Shown: piece after piece, positions 44,856 to 52,851 of the stretch
Position numbering within the stretch: position 1 is the stretch's first letter
Layout: every line of letters begins with the position of its first letter
Source of the DNA: Diaminobutyricimonas aerilata
Lineage (GTDB): Bacteria > Actinomycetota > Actinomycetes > Actinomycetales > Microbacteriaceae
DNA: 64,000 nucleotides
NCBI RefSeq assembly: GCF_002797715.1
Contig: NZ_PGFF01000001.1
Location: forward strand, 1,635,304 to 1,699,303
Reading direction: 5' to 3'
Translations under genes and position numbers: made by a program
The notes under the pieces: model-generated
The model's database searches: none
The model's input: only the letters and a program-made list of their open reading frames with translations
Told to the model about the DNA's origin: nothing

Positions 44856-45609
44856 CTCCTCCGCCGCTCACGATCCGGGCGACGGCCCGCCCCACCGGGA
44901 CGACGCGCACGACAGCCCCGCAGACCCCGACGCCGACCGGCGCGCGGCGGTCCGCGCGAGCTGGGCGGTCGGCATCCCCGTCTCCGCCTACGGCGTCTCG
45001 TTCGGGGCGCTCTCGGTCGCGTCCGGGCTCGACATCTGGCAGACGTGCGTGCTGAGCCTGCTGATGTTCTCCGGCGGCTCGCAGTTCGCCCTCATCGGCG
45101 TCGTCGCGAGCGGCGGAGCGGGCGCGGGAGTCGCGGCGATCACCGGCGCGACCCTGCTCGGAACGCGCAACGCCCTCTACGCCATCCGCATCGCCCCGCT
45201 CATCCCCGGCCCCTGGTGGCGGCGACTCGCGGCAGGGCACCTCACGATCGACGAGTCGACCGCGGTCGCCACCGCGCAACCCACCCTCGCCTCCCAGCGC
45301 ACCGGATTCTGGTGGACCGGTGTGATCATCTTCGTGGGATGGAACCTCACGACGCTCGCAGGTGCCCTCGTCGGCGATCTGATCGGTGACGTGCGCGCGT
45401 ATGGACTCGACGCCGCGGCCGCCGCAGCGTTCCTCGGGCTCCTGTGGCCCCGGCTCAAGCAGCTGCAGCCCGTCGTGGTCGCCGTGGCGGCGGCGGTGCT
45501 CGCCGTCGTGCTCACGCCGGCGCTGCCCACGGGCGTGCCGGTGCTCATCGCGGCGGCGGTCGCCGTAGTGGTCGGGATCACGAACTGGCTGGGGAGGCGC
45601 AGGGCATGA
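44842..45609 (+). CDS. azlC: AzlC-family branched-chain amino acid exporter, large subunit
   Basis: A 255-residue membrane protein. After a ~35-residue Asp/Pro-rich cytoplasmic start come about seven helices, with VSFGALSVASGLDIWQT and LLGTRNALYAIRIAP typical of AzlC (BrnF/YgaZ). With AzlD it exports branched-chain amino acids or related compounds. The ATG at 44842 is chosen inside the end of the kinase gene. The stop overlaps azlD as ATGA. Confidence 0.92.
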   Translation: MTRTDSSAAHDPGDGPPHRDDAHDSPADPDADRRAAVRASWAVGIPVSAYGVSFGALSVASGLDIWQTCVLSLLMFSGGSQFALIGVVASGGAGAGVAAITGATLLGTRNALYAIRIAPLIPGPWWRRLAAGHLTIDESTAVATAQPTLASQRTGFWWTGVIIFVGWNLTTLAGALVGDLIGDVRAYGLDAAAAAAFLGLLWPRLKQLQPVVVAVAAAVLAVVLTPALPTGVPVLIAAAVAVVVGITNWLGRRRA

Positions 45610-45914
45610 CCGTCTGGCACATCGTGCTCATCTCGGCGATCGCCGTGCTCGCACTGAAGCTCAGCGGCTACCTCGTGCCGCCCTCGGTTCTCGAGAAGCC
45701 GACCGTGTCGCGCACGAGCAGTCTGCTGACCGTGGCCCTGCTCGCCGCGCTCGTCGGCGTGCAGACGTTCACGACCGGTAGCGCGATCGTGCTCGACGCC
45801 CGCGTGCCGGCGATCGGGGTCGCCGCCGTGCTCCTGGCGCTGCGGGCGCCCTTCATCGTCGTCGTCGTGGCGGCGGCCGCGACGGCGGCGCTGCTCAGGA
45901 TGTGGTGGCCCTGA
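45606..45914 (+). CDS. azlD: AzlD-family small subunit
   Basis: A 102-residue protein with four hydrophobic helices. The LKLSGYLVPPSVLEKPTVSR loop after the first helix is the AzlD (BrnE/YgaH) signature. It is the obligate partner of AzlC. The ATG overlaps the azlC stop. It converges on def, 12 bp away. Confidence 0.92.
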   Translation: MTVWHIVLISAIAVLALKLSGYLVPPSVLEKPTVSRTSSLLTVALLAALVGVQTFTTGSAIVLDARVPAIGVAAVLLALRAPFIVVVVAAAATAALLRMWWP

Positions 45915-45926
45915 CGGCGGTCGTCG

Positions 45927-46493
45927 TCACCCCTCGAGGTCGTCGACTCCCGGGAGCCAGCTCTGACCGGGAACGCCCCATCCGCTCTTGCGGATCGTCT
46001 TGAGCACGCCCTTCGCATGCTCCGGCTGCAAGCGGTCGACGTAGAGCACCCCGTCGAGGTGGTCGAACTCGTGCTGGAAGATGCGCGCGAGCCATCCCTC
46101 GGCCACGATCTCGAACGGACGCTGCTCGAGGTCCACGGCGCGCAGCACGGCCTTGTGGGCGCGGCGCAGCGGAGCGCGCTCACCGGGCACGGACAGGCAG
46201 CCCTCGCTCTCCTCCTCCTCGTCGAGTTCGGCGGTCGAGAGCGGGCTCAACAGCAGCTCGGGGTTGATGGCGACGCCGCGCCACTCCACGTCGGCCTCGT
46301 CGGTCCAGCCGAAGACGAACACGCGCGCATCCACGCCCACCTGGGGGCCGGCGAGTCCGACGCCGGGGGCGGCGTCCATGGTCTCGAACATGTCGGCGAC
46401 GAGGCGGCGCAGATCGTCGTCGAAGACGGTCACGGGCGCGGCGGGAGTGTGGAGCACCGGATCCCCGGTGATTCGAATGGGCAGAACGGCCAT
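45927..46493 (-). CDS. def: Peptide deformylase
   Basis: A 188-residue metalloenzyme removing the formyl group from new proteins. All three motifs are present: G-V-G-L-A-G-P-Q-V-G (about residue 45), E-G-C-L-S-V-P-G (Cys metal ligand) and Q-H-E-F-D-H-L-D-G (His ligands and catalytic Glu, about residue 140). The acidic run LDEEEESE before motif 2 is a small insertion. A leaderless start is supported by TATCCT 6 nt before the ATG. Confidence 0.96.
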   Translation of the reverse strand: MAVLPIRITGDPVLHTPAAPVTVFDDDLRRLVADMFETMDAAPGVGLAGPQVGVDARVFVFGWTDEADVEWRGVAINPELLLSPLSTAELDEEEESEGCLSVPGERAPLRRAHKAVLRAVDLEQRPFEIVAEGWLARIFQHEFDHLDGVLYVDRLQPEHAKGVLKTIRKSGWGVPGQSWLPGVDDLEG

Positions 46494-46499
46494 TCGCCC

Positions 46500-46527
46500 A
46501 GGATATCGGCGGAGTTCCCGGTAGATT
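46500..46527. promoter_or_regulatory. Back-to-back leaderless promoters of def and the DMT gene
   Basis: Minus strand TATCCT (46505-46500) is 6 nt before the def ATG. Plus strand TAGATT (46522-46527) is 7 nt before the GTG at 46535. Both genes therefore start translation at or next to the mRNA 5' end. Confidence 0.6.
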
Positions 46528-46534
46528 CGTGGGC

Positions 46535-47452
46535 GTGCCGCCCGCCATCGACGACATCGCCGCTCAGATCTCTCTGACGCCGTATCAGGCCCTCGGTATC
46601 CCGTTGGCCCTGTTCGGTGCGGTGTTCCTCGCGCTCGGAGCGCAGTTCCAGCACCGCGGCGTCGCGAAGGTCGAAGCGAGCCACGGGTCCGGCGCGAAGG
46701 CCGGGTTGAGCATCCGCGAACTGCGGGCCCTGCTCGGTCGTCCGTCGTGGGTCGTCGGCACGGTGATGCTCGGTCTTGCGATCGTGTTGCAACTCGCGAG
46801 CCTGCGGATCGCGCCGCTGCTCGTCGTGCAGCCGCTCGGCGCCATCGCCCTCGTCATCACCTCGATCGTCAACGCCCGAGCGACCAAGACCCCGCTCGAC
46901 GGATTGGCGATCCGCGCGATCGCCCTGTGCATCGGCGGCGTCGGCGTCTTCGTCGCCATCGCGGCGTTCACGGCCACCGAGCGTCCGATCCGGGAGCCGC
47001 AACTGCTCATCATCCTCAGCGTGCTCGCCGTGGTGACGGTCGTGCTGGGGACCGTCTTCCTCATGAAGCGCCGCAGCGCGAATGCGATCTTCTACATCCT
47101 GGCCGCGGGCGTGCTGTACGGATTCGTCGCGACGCTCGCGAAGGTGGTGCTCAACCGCATCTTCACGGGCAACTTCGAATGGCTGACGATGCTGTGCATC
47201 GTGGCGCTGCTCGCCGCCGCCGCCCTCGGCGCGTACTTCGTGCAGACGGCGTATTCGGTCGGATCGCCGGATCTCGTCATCGCCGGCCTCACCGTCGTGG
47301 ATCCGATCGTGGCGGTCAGTATCGGCATCGTGGTGCTCGGCGAGGCCGCCCAGGCACCGCTGCTGGCGATGATCGCCTTCCTCGTCGCGGGAGCAGTCGC
47401 CGTGATCGGCGTCTTCCAGCTCGCGAAACACCACCCTCAGACCGTCCGTTGA
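46535..47452 (+). CDS. DMT-superfamily (EamA-like) transporter
   Basis: A 305-residue membrane protein with about nine hydrophobic helices in two EamA-like halves. Segments such as ALGIPLALFGAVFLALGAQF and the C-terminal VVDPIVAVSIGIVVLGEA resemble NIPA/DMT-type permeases. The substrate is unknown; metabolite or Mg2+ transport are possible. The GTG at 46535 is chosen for its -10 spacing; a GTG six bases upstream is also open. Confidence 0.85.
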   Translation: MPPAIDDIAAQISLTPYQALGIPLALFGAVFLALGAQFQHRGVAKVEASHGSGAKAGLSIRELRALLGRPSWVVGTVMLGLAIVLQLASLRIAPLLVVQPLGAIALVITSIVNARATKTPLDGLAIRAIALCIGGVGVFVAIAAFTATERPIREPQLLIILSVLAVVTVVLGTVFLMKRRSANAIFYILAAGVLYGFVATLAKVVLNRIFTGNFEWLTMLCIVALLAAAALGAYFVQTAYSVGSPDLVIAGLTVVDPIVAVSIGIVVLGEAAQAPLLAMIAFLVAGAVAVIGVFQLAKHHPQTVR

Positions 47453-47465
47453 GCGTCGCTCGCGG

Positions 47466-47471
47466 TAGGGT
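47466..47471 (+). promoter_or_regulatory. -10 box (TAGGGT) of the glycosyltransferase gene
   Basis: TAGGGT precedes a ~40-nt leader with AGGAA (47504-47508) 8 nt before the GTG. Confidence 0.4.
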
Positions 47472-47516
47472 CGGCAGACCCCCGCACTCGCTCCCACCCC
47501 GTTAGGAACTGTCGAC

Positions 47517-48737
47517 GTGGCCGAATCCTCGACCCCAGCGACGAAGCCCCTGCGCATCGTCATCGGATGCGACACCTTCGCTCCCGACGTGAACGGCGCC
47601 GCCAAGTTCGCCGAGCGGCTCGCCGCCGCCCTCGTGCGGCACGGCCACGAGGTGCACATCGTGGCGCCGGCGGCGTCCCGTAAGCACGGCACCTGGACGG
47701 AGGTGCACGAGGGCGAGCGGATGACCGTGCACCGGCTCAAGAGCTGGCGCTGGTACCCGCACCCGTGGCTGCGTTTCGCGCTCCCGTGGCAGATCGAGGC
47801 CAACTCCCGCCGCATCCTCGACGAGGTGAAGCCCGACGTCGTGCACTTCCAGTCGCACATCGTGGTGGGACGCGGGCTCTCCGTCGCGGCGATCGAACGC
47901 GGCATCCGTGTCATCGGCACCAACCACTTCATGCCGAACAACGCCCTGCAGTTCACCCTCATCCCGGAGGCCTTCCAGCAGCGCGCGGTGAAGGCGATGT
48001 GGCGCGCGGCGCAGCGCAGCTACCTGCGTGCGGAGGCCGTCACGACGCCGACGCGTCGAGCGGCGGAGTTCCTCGAGGCGAACACGTCGCTGCACAACGT
48101 GCTCGCGATCTCGTGCGGGCTCAACGTCTCCGACTACACCGCCGACCTCGGACCGCGCACCGATCACCGCGTGGTGTTCGTCGGACGCGTGGAGGAGGAG
48201 AAGCAGGTCGACCGGCTCATCCGCGCCGTGGCGCAGTTGAAGGACGAACTCGACGTGCAACTCGAGATCGTCGGCGACGGCGACCAGCGTCGCCCGCTCG
48301 AGGCCCTCGCGACCGAGCTGGGCGTGCGCGATCGTGTGCACTTCGCCGGCCGGGTGAGCGACGAATACCTGCGCGCCGCACTCACGCGCGCGAGTGTGTT
48401 CGCCATGCCGTCGATCGCCGAGCTGCAGAGCATCGCGACGATGGAGGCGATGGCCTCCGGACTTCCCGTCGTCGCCGCCGACGCCATGGCTCTGCCGCAC
48501 CTCGTGCACGACGGCGAGAACGGCTACCTCTTCGAGCCCGGCAACGCCGACGAGCTCGCGGCGCGCCTCCGCGACGTGCTCACCGCCACGCCCGAGCGCT
48601 ACCGCGAGATGCAGCAGGAGAGCCTGAACATCGTGGCCGCCCACGACATCGAGAACACCGTGCGCACCTTCGAACGGCTCTACCGCGGCGAGCCCGTCGG
48701 CGCGAACGGAGCCCCCGCGGGCAACAGCGCGCACTGA
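47517..48737 (+). CDS. GT4-family glycosyltransferase
   Basis: A 406-residue GT-B glycosyltransferase. The N-terminal acceptor domain has IGCDTFAPDVNGAAKFAERLA; the C-terminal donor domain has VVFVGRVEEEKQVDRLI and a glycosyltransferase E-x7-E-like stretch, SIAELQSIATMEAMASGLPVVA. Such proteins transfer a sugar from a nucleotide donor to lipids such as diacylglycerol or phosphatidylinositol in actinobacterial membranes. The acceptor is not certain. GTG start. Confidence 0.88.
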   Translation: MAESSTPATKPLRIVIGCDTFAPDVNGAAKFAERLAAALVRHGHEVHIVAPAASRKHGTWTEVHEGERMTVHRLKSWRWYPHPWLRFALPWQIEANSRRILDEVKPDVVHFQSHIVVGRGLSVAAIERGIRVIGTNHFMPNNALQFTLIPEAFQQRAVKAMWRAAQRSYLRAEAVTTPTRRAAEFLEANTSLHNVLAISCGLNVSDYTADLGPRTDHRVVFVGRVEEEKQVDRLIRAVAQLKDELDVQLEIVGDGDQRRPLEALATELGVRDRVHFAGRVSDEYLRAALTRASVFAMPSIAELQSIATMEAMASGLPVVAADAMALPHLVHDGENGYLFEPGNADELAARLRDVLTATPERYREMQQESLNIVAAHDIENTVRTFERLYRGEPVGANGAPAGNSAH

Positions 48738-48748
48738 GCACGTACGAC

Positions 48749-48778
48749 GAAGGGCCCGGCCGTTCGGCCGGGCCCTTC
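48749..48778. terminator. Terminator between glycosyltransferase and phoX genes
   Basis: A 13-bp perfect stem (48749-48761/48766-48778) with a GTTC loop between convergent genes. The plus strand ends in a short T-containing tail. Confidence 0.85.
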
Positions 48779-48794
48779 TCTGTTCATCCGAGCG

Positions 48795-50864
48795 TCAGGA
48801 ACGCCAGACCTGCACGACCGAGGGACGCGGTCCGCCCCACTTGCCGTCGCCGGTCAGCTGGTTCGGGGCGACGTAGTCGGGGAAGTACGAGTGCTGGTCG
48901 CCCCACGCGCCGTCCTCGCCCGGGTGCTGCACCGCGACGAAGACCATGCCGTCCTCGTCCTTGATCACCGGGCCGCACGTCTCCGCCTCGCGCGGCACCG
49001 AGAGGAACTGCTGCACGCGGCCGCGCTCCGGCCCCTCGAGCGGCACCTTGAAGAGGCCGTCGCCGTAGCCGATCGTGCCGGGAGCGCCGTCGGTGGAGAT
49101 CCACAGGGTGCCCTCGGAGTCGAAGGCGAGGTTGTCGGGGCACGAGATCGGGGAGACCTTCTCGGCCGGGAATCCCGCGAAGTAGGCGCTCGGGTTCGTC
49201 TTCGGGTCGCCGCACAGCAGCAGGATGTTCCACGCGAATCTCGTGGCGGTGGCGTCGTCGCCGGCCTCGACGATCTCGAGCACGTGACCGTCGCGGTTCG
49301 CGTTACGCGGGTTCGCTTCGGTCGCACCCTCCTTGCCCGGCTTGCCGCGGTCGCTGTTGTTCGTGCAGGCGACGTAGATGCGCCCGGTCTTCGGGTTCGG
49401 CTGCACATCCTCGCAGCGGTCCATCTTGGTGGCGCCCACCGCATCCGCGGCGAGCCGGGTGTGCACGAGCACCTCGTCGACCGCGAAGCCGGGAACGCGC
49501 GATTCGCCGTCGACGACCAACGGGATCCACTCGCCGCTGCCGTCGAAGGCGCCGTCGGCCGGCAGGTTCCCCGTGCCGGTGATCTCACCGCTGGGGGAGT
49601 CACCCGTGAACCGGGCCACGTACAGGCTGCCCTCGCGCAGCAGGCGCTTGTTGTGCCAGCGCGCGTTGAGGCGCGGACGCGGGTCGTACTTCTCCTTCGA
49701 GACGAACTTGTAGAGGTAGTCGAACCGCTCGTCGTCGCCCGTGTACGCCGCGACGTGTCCCGTCTTGCCGATGATGACGTTGGCGCCCTCGTGCTTGAGA
49801 CGCCCGAGCATCGTGTGCTTCACGGGAGGCTCGTTCGGCGCCAGCGGGTCGACCTCGACGACCCAGCCGAACCGGTTGGGCTCGTTCTCGTACCCCGGGT
49901 TGGTCGCGTCGAACCGCGGCTCGATCTTCTCCCACCCGCGCGCGGTCGGGGCGTTGCCGAGCCCGTAGCGCTTCTCGGCGTCGCTCGTGCCGGCCGTGCG
50001 GAAGTAGCCGTTGAAGTTCTCCTCGCCGGAGAGCACCGTGCCCCACGGGGTGGTTCCGCCGGCGCAGTTGCCGAGCGTGCCGAGAACGCGCGTGCCGCTG
50101 CGGTCATCCTTCGTGCGCAGCAGCGGCGATCCGGCGGCGGGTCCCGTGAACTCGAACTCGGTCGCCACGGTGATGCGGCGGTTGAGCTTCGCGCCGACCT
50201 TGTACTTCCAGGCCTTGCTGCGTCCGGTGCGGTAGAGCTGCACGACCGACATGCCGTGCGCGGCCATGGCGATGCGGCGCTGCTCGTCGGCCTGCGCCTC
50301 GTCGGCGGCCGGCGGGAACATGATCCCCTCGTTGGTGTACTCGTGGTTCGCGACGAGCACCCCGAGCAGGCCGAGCCACGGCACCTCGATGATGTCGAGG
50401 TAGTCGTTGTTGTAGCCGAACTGACGCGCCTGCAGCTCCGCGGTCTGCGCCTCGGGCGAGAACACGTCCTTCTTCGAGAACAACGGGTCGCCCCAGCGGA
50501 TGAGCGGCGCCCACTGGTACCCCTGCGGCACGGTCACCGCGTCGACGGACGCCGGCACCGGCGTGATCGGGGTGAACGGCAGGGTGCTGCTCTGCGCGGC
50601 GGCGGCGCTCGGCACATCCGTCACCTGACCGCCGACGACGATGGCGGCAGCCCCCACCCCTGCGCCGATCAGCAGCGACCGGCGGCTGAGGGCGATCGCG
50701 GCGATGTCGCGGAAGTAGTCGTTCTCGCTGGTGTTGGGCACGGGATGGAAGCACGCGTCGGCGCACTTCAGGTGGCACGTGACGGCGCTGCGCTTGCCGG
50801 TGGTGTGGCCGGTCATCGGCAGCAGCGGAAGCAGCCGGCGGGCGGGGCGGTCGGTGAGAGTCAA
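48795..50864 (-). CDS. phoX: PhoX-family alkaline phosphatase (DUF839), Tat-exported
   Basis: A 689-residue PhoX-type protein, a Ca/Fe-dependent phosphatase family. An unusually long N-terminus precedes a twin-arginine signal S-R-R-S-L-L at residues 60-65 and a hydrophobic stretch. Conserved blocks include VANHEYTNEG, GTVLSGEENFNGYF, RFGWVVEVDP and CPDNLAFDSEGTLWISTDG. A Cys-rich part before the Tat motif (TCHLKCADACFHP) is shared with family members. I chose the TTG at 50864, 6 nt after GAGGAG. Three PHO-box-like repeats upstream support induction by phosphate starvation. Confidence 0.9.
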   Translation of the reverse strand: MTLTDRPARRLLPLLPMTGHTTGKRSAVTCHLKCADACFHPVPNTSENDYFRDIAAIALSRRSLLIGAGVGAAAIVVGGQVTDVPSAAAAQSSTLPFTPITPVPASVDAVTVPQGYQWAPLIRWGDPLFSKKDVFSPEAQTAELQARQFGYNNDYLDIIEVPWLGLLGVLVANHEYTNEGIMFPPAADEAQADEQRRIAMAAHGMSVVQLYRTGRSKAWKYKVGAKLNRRITVATEFEFTGPAAGSPLLRTKDDRSGTRVLGTLGNCAGGTTPWGTVLSGEENFNGYFRTAGTSDAEKRYGLGNAPTARGWEKIEPRFDATNPGYENEPNRFGWVVEVDPLAPNEPPVKHTMLGRLKHEGANVIIGKTGHVAAYTGDDERFDYLYKFVSKEKYDPRPRLNARWHNKRLLREGSLYVARFTGDSPSGEITGTGNLPADGAFDGSGEWIPLVVDGESRVPGFAVDEVLVHTRLAADAVGATKMDRCEDVQPNPKTGRIYVACTNNSDRGKPGKEGATEANPRNANRDGHVLEIVEAGDDATATRFAWNILLLCGDPKTNPSAYFAGFPAEKVSPISCPDNLAFDSEGTLWISTDGAPGTIGYGDGLFKVPLEGPERGRVQQFLSVPREAETCGPVIKDEDGMVFVAVQHPGEDGAWGDQHSYFPDYVAPNQLTGDGKWGGPRPSVVQVWRS

Positions 50865-50948
50865 AGGGAGTCTCCTCAAGGTCGTACAGCGCCCCCCGAA
50901 CGAGGCACGACTTCACGATGCCAGGGGAGGCGCGGTGGGCCCACGAGC

Positions 50949-50981
50949 GCCAGGTGACGGTCACATGAACCATCGGTGAAC
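50949..50981 (-). promoter_or_regulatory. PHO-box-like triple 11-bp direct repeat before phoX
   Basis: On the minus strand, from 50981 down, three adjacent 11-bp units read GTTCACCGATG, GTTCATGTGAC and CGTCACCTGGC. They match the actinobacterial PHO-box layout (GTTCACC-type 7-mers every 11 bp) recognised by PhoP. Confidence 0.65.
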
Positions 50982-51002
50982 GACGAAGTCGGCGACGCCC
51001 GG

Positions 51003-51008
51003 TATCGT
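51003..51008 (+). promoter_or_regulatory. -10 box (TATCGT) of the CAT-anticodon tRNA
   Basis: TATCGT is about 35 nt before the tRNA 5' end. No clear -35 was found. Confidence 0.4.
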
Positions 51009-51042
51009 GAATCCCGCCGGCGTGGCCGGTGCGCGCACGCGC

Positions 51043-51119
51043 GGGGCGGTAGCTCAGCCGGTTAGAGCAGCGGACTCATAATCCGTCGGTCACGGGTTCA
51101 AGTCCCGTCCGCCCTACCA
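51043..51119 (+). tRNA. tRNA with CAT anticodon (elongator Met, or Ile2)
   Basis: A 77-nt cloverleaf with the CCA encoded (51117-51119). The acceptor stem closes with a G1/T72 pair, D-arm GCTC ... GAGC, anticodon stem CGGAC/ATCCG-like with loop containing CAT, and T-loop GGGTTCAAGTCCC. There is no initiator C1/A72 mismatch and no run of three G/C pairs in the anticodon stem, so it is not initiator tRNA. Elongator Met and lysidine-modified Ile2 cannot be separated by eye. Confidence 0.92.
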
Positions 51120-51147
51120 GTCCGACGAACGTCGTCTCGGTCGCGCG

Positions 51148-51513
51148 TCAGTCCCTGTGCGGGAGCGTCACCGGGTCCGCTCGTCCGGGGCCGCCGCATG
51201 GACCGTGGTCGACGTGCTGCCACACCACGTCGACCTCGTGGCGGTCGAGTTCGGTCCCGGCCTCGTCGAGCACCGCGACGACGATCGATTCCGGCTCTCC
51301 GATCCCCACCTGCACCTGCCACCCCCGCAGGATGGACCGGGCGGACTGCGGCGTCTCGCATCCGTCGACACAGACGACCTCGGCCACACGTGAGTCGGGG
51401 GTCGCGACGTCCACGGTGTTCAGCCAGCCGACCGGGGTACACACCGCGGGCTGTGAACAACCCGCCAGACACACCGCGATCAGCGCCGCGAGCACGACTC
51501 CGGTCTTGAGCAT
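51148..51513 (-). CDS. Small predicted lipoprotein
   Basis: A 121-residue protein. The signal peptide ends in the lipobox L-A-G-C with Cys19. The mature part has further Cys in AVCTPVGW, VVCVDGCETP and GPCGGPG. I recognise no domain. It stands alone between a tRNA and another hypothetical on the same strand. The lipobox and GC-ending codons support a real gene; function unknown. Confidence 0.75.
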   Translation of the reverse strand: MLKTGVVLAALIAVCLAGCSQPAVCTPVGWLNTVDVATPDSRVAEVVCVDGCETPQSARSILRGWQVQVGIGEPESIVVAVLDEAGTELDRHEVDVVWQHVDHGPCGGPGRADPVTLPHRD

Positions 51514-51574
51514 CGGCAGCCTCCTACAACCCCAGACGGCGGGTGCGGCAGATCCGTTGGGGCGCCGACCGCGG

Positions 51575-52081
51575 TCAGGGTTGCGGCATCGGGTCGGACT
51601 CGACGTTCCCGCTCGCGAACGGGAACGGGAAGTAGACGGTGCCGACTCCGATCTGCTCGATCGGGACGGTCCAGAACCAGACGTGCGCCACGATCACCGA
51701 GACGCCGGCCGTGATCCCGACGAAGGCTGCAGCGCGGTCGAGATAGCGGATCGCCTCCGCTTCGGTTGCTGCGCGTCGCAGAGCGGTCGAGATCGACCAC
51801 ACGACCGCGATTGCGAATGCGGCCACGACGAAGATCGTGGGGGAGAGGGTGAGCGAGTGACACACCGGGACATCCGACGTGGGGTTCCCGGCCGCGTCGA
51901 TGTATCCACCGTCTCCGGCGAGCCCGCCTGCGCACCAGCTCGCGGATCCTCCGGTGAACGTCCAGTAGAACCAGCCCGCCCCGAACGTCCAGATCAGGAG
52001 TCGCCGGACGCGTCGGAGCACCCTGCCTCCAGGCAGTGTCACGAGCGCCTCGGCCGGAACTCGGTCGATGGTCGCTCGCAT
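51575..52081 (-). CDS. Hypothetical membrane protein
   Basis: A 168-residue protein with three hydrophobic segments: WTFGAGWFYWTF near residue 35, SPTIFVVAAFAIAVVWSIST near 85, and AAAFVGITAGVSVIVAHVWFW near 125. Two Cys (SWCAGG and PVCHSL) flank an extracytoplasmic loop and could form a disulfide. The ATG at 52081 follows AGGAGG with good spacing. No family recognised. Confidence 0.7.
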   Translation of the reverse strand: MRATIDRVPAEALVTLPGGRVLRRVRRLLIWTFGAGWFYWTFTGGSASWCAGGLAGDGGYIDAAGNPTSDVPVCHSLTLSPTIFVVAAFAIAVVWSISTALRRAATEAEAIRYLDRAAAFVGITAGVSVIVAHVWFWTVPIEQIGVGTVYFPFPFASGNVESDPMPQP

Positions 52082-52166
52082 GCCGCCTCCTGCAGGTGGT
52101 CCGTCGATGCCCTCATGGTGACATCGACTCACGAACCGCGCAACGGGCGCGAGGAAGCGTGAGGGC

Positions 52167-52292
52167 CTAGGCCGCGTCGCCGTCCGAGAGGGCGGACTGG
52201 AGGCCGGGGGCCGGCGGGCGCAGGCGCTCCGGGTGCGCTTCCGCGTGCGCACGATGCACGGCGGAGATGTCGGTGTCGTCCATGGTGGTCAT
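52167..52292 (-). CDS. Possible small protein (41 residues)
   Basis: A short frame MTTMDDTDISAVHRAHAEAH ... GDAA with almost all third positions G or C, in the gap between the membrane protein and the SOS-controlled gene. No ribosome site was seen; the ATG lies in GGTCATGACC. It is supported by codon use and an acidic, soluble composition only. Confidence 0.45.
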   Translation of the reverse strand: MTTMDDTDISAVHRAHAEAHPERLRPPAPGLQSALSDGDAA

Positions 52293-52483
52293 GACCGGTC
52301 CAATCGCGTGAGGTCGGCGTCCGATCGGTGAGTCCCGGCGCCTGGCCAGCGACGATACCCGCGCTCGCGCGGCGTCCCGTGCGCCAAAGGTCCCAAACCA
52401 CGATCCGCACCCCCGAATTGGGGGCGCTGTCCGAGAGACGGAGCGCCGGCGTCCCGCCCTCGGCGTGTCGCCCCCGCGCGGCG

Positions 52484-52512
52484 TACACTTCCTCTATCGA
52501 ACACATGTTCGA
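52484..52512 (+). promoter_or_regulatory. SOS (LexA) box over the start of transcription
   Basis: TCGAAC-ACAT-GTTCGA at 52497-52512 is a perfect palindromic match to the Gram-positive/actinobacterial LexA operator. TACACT at 52484-52489 is placed as the -10 box, putting the transcription start at about 52496, directly at the operator. Confidence 0.8.
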
Positions 52513-52524
52513 ATGGAGGTAGCC

Positions 52525-52785
52525 GTGGAACCCGTCGCTCTCGCCCTCGTCGACGACGTGCCGACCGCACTCACCTGGCGCGACAAACGGTTCCGGGTGG
52601 CGGACAGCCCGACCCGATTGAGCCGCCCCGCCGACTGGTTCTACGACGCCGTCATCACACATCCGCCCGTCCCCGCGATCCGTTGGCGGTTCGTGGGGCG
52701 CGCCGACGACGGAGAATCGCGGGTGTTCGATGTGCGCTACGACCTCGTGAGCGCCCGATGGGAGCTCGTGCGCGCGTTCGAGTGA
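52525..52785 (+). CDS. Small SOS-controlled protein, DUF6504-like
   Basis: An 86-residue protein. The pattern P-x-A-L-T-W-R-D-K-R-F-R-V followed by W-F-Y-D-A and D-V-R-Y-D-L-V-S-A-R-W-E-L-V-R-A-F-E resembles DUF6504 proteins, which are often found near translesion polymerase (ImuB/DnaE2) genes. It is controlled by a LexA box 12 bp upstream and has GGAGG 5 nt before the GTG. No polymerase of the ImuB or DnaE2 type is next to it here. Role in mutagenic repair is inferred. Confidence 0.7.
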   Translation: MEPVALALVDDVPTALTWRDKRFRVADSPTRLSRPADWFYDAVITHPPVPAIRWRFVGRADDGESRVFDVRYDLVSARWELVRAFE

Positions 52786-52851
52786 CCACCCGGGCCGTAG
52801 AATCGACGAGCGGCCTCACCACCCGCACCACTCCCTCTCTCCAGGATCAGG

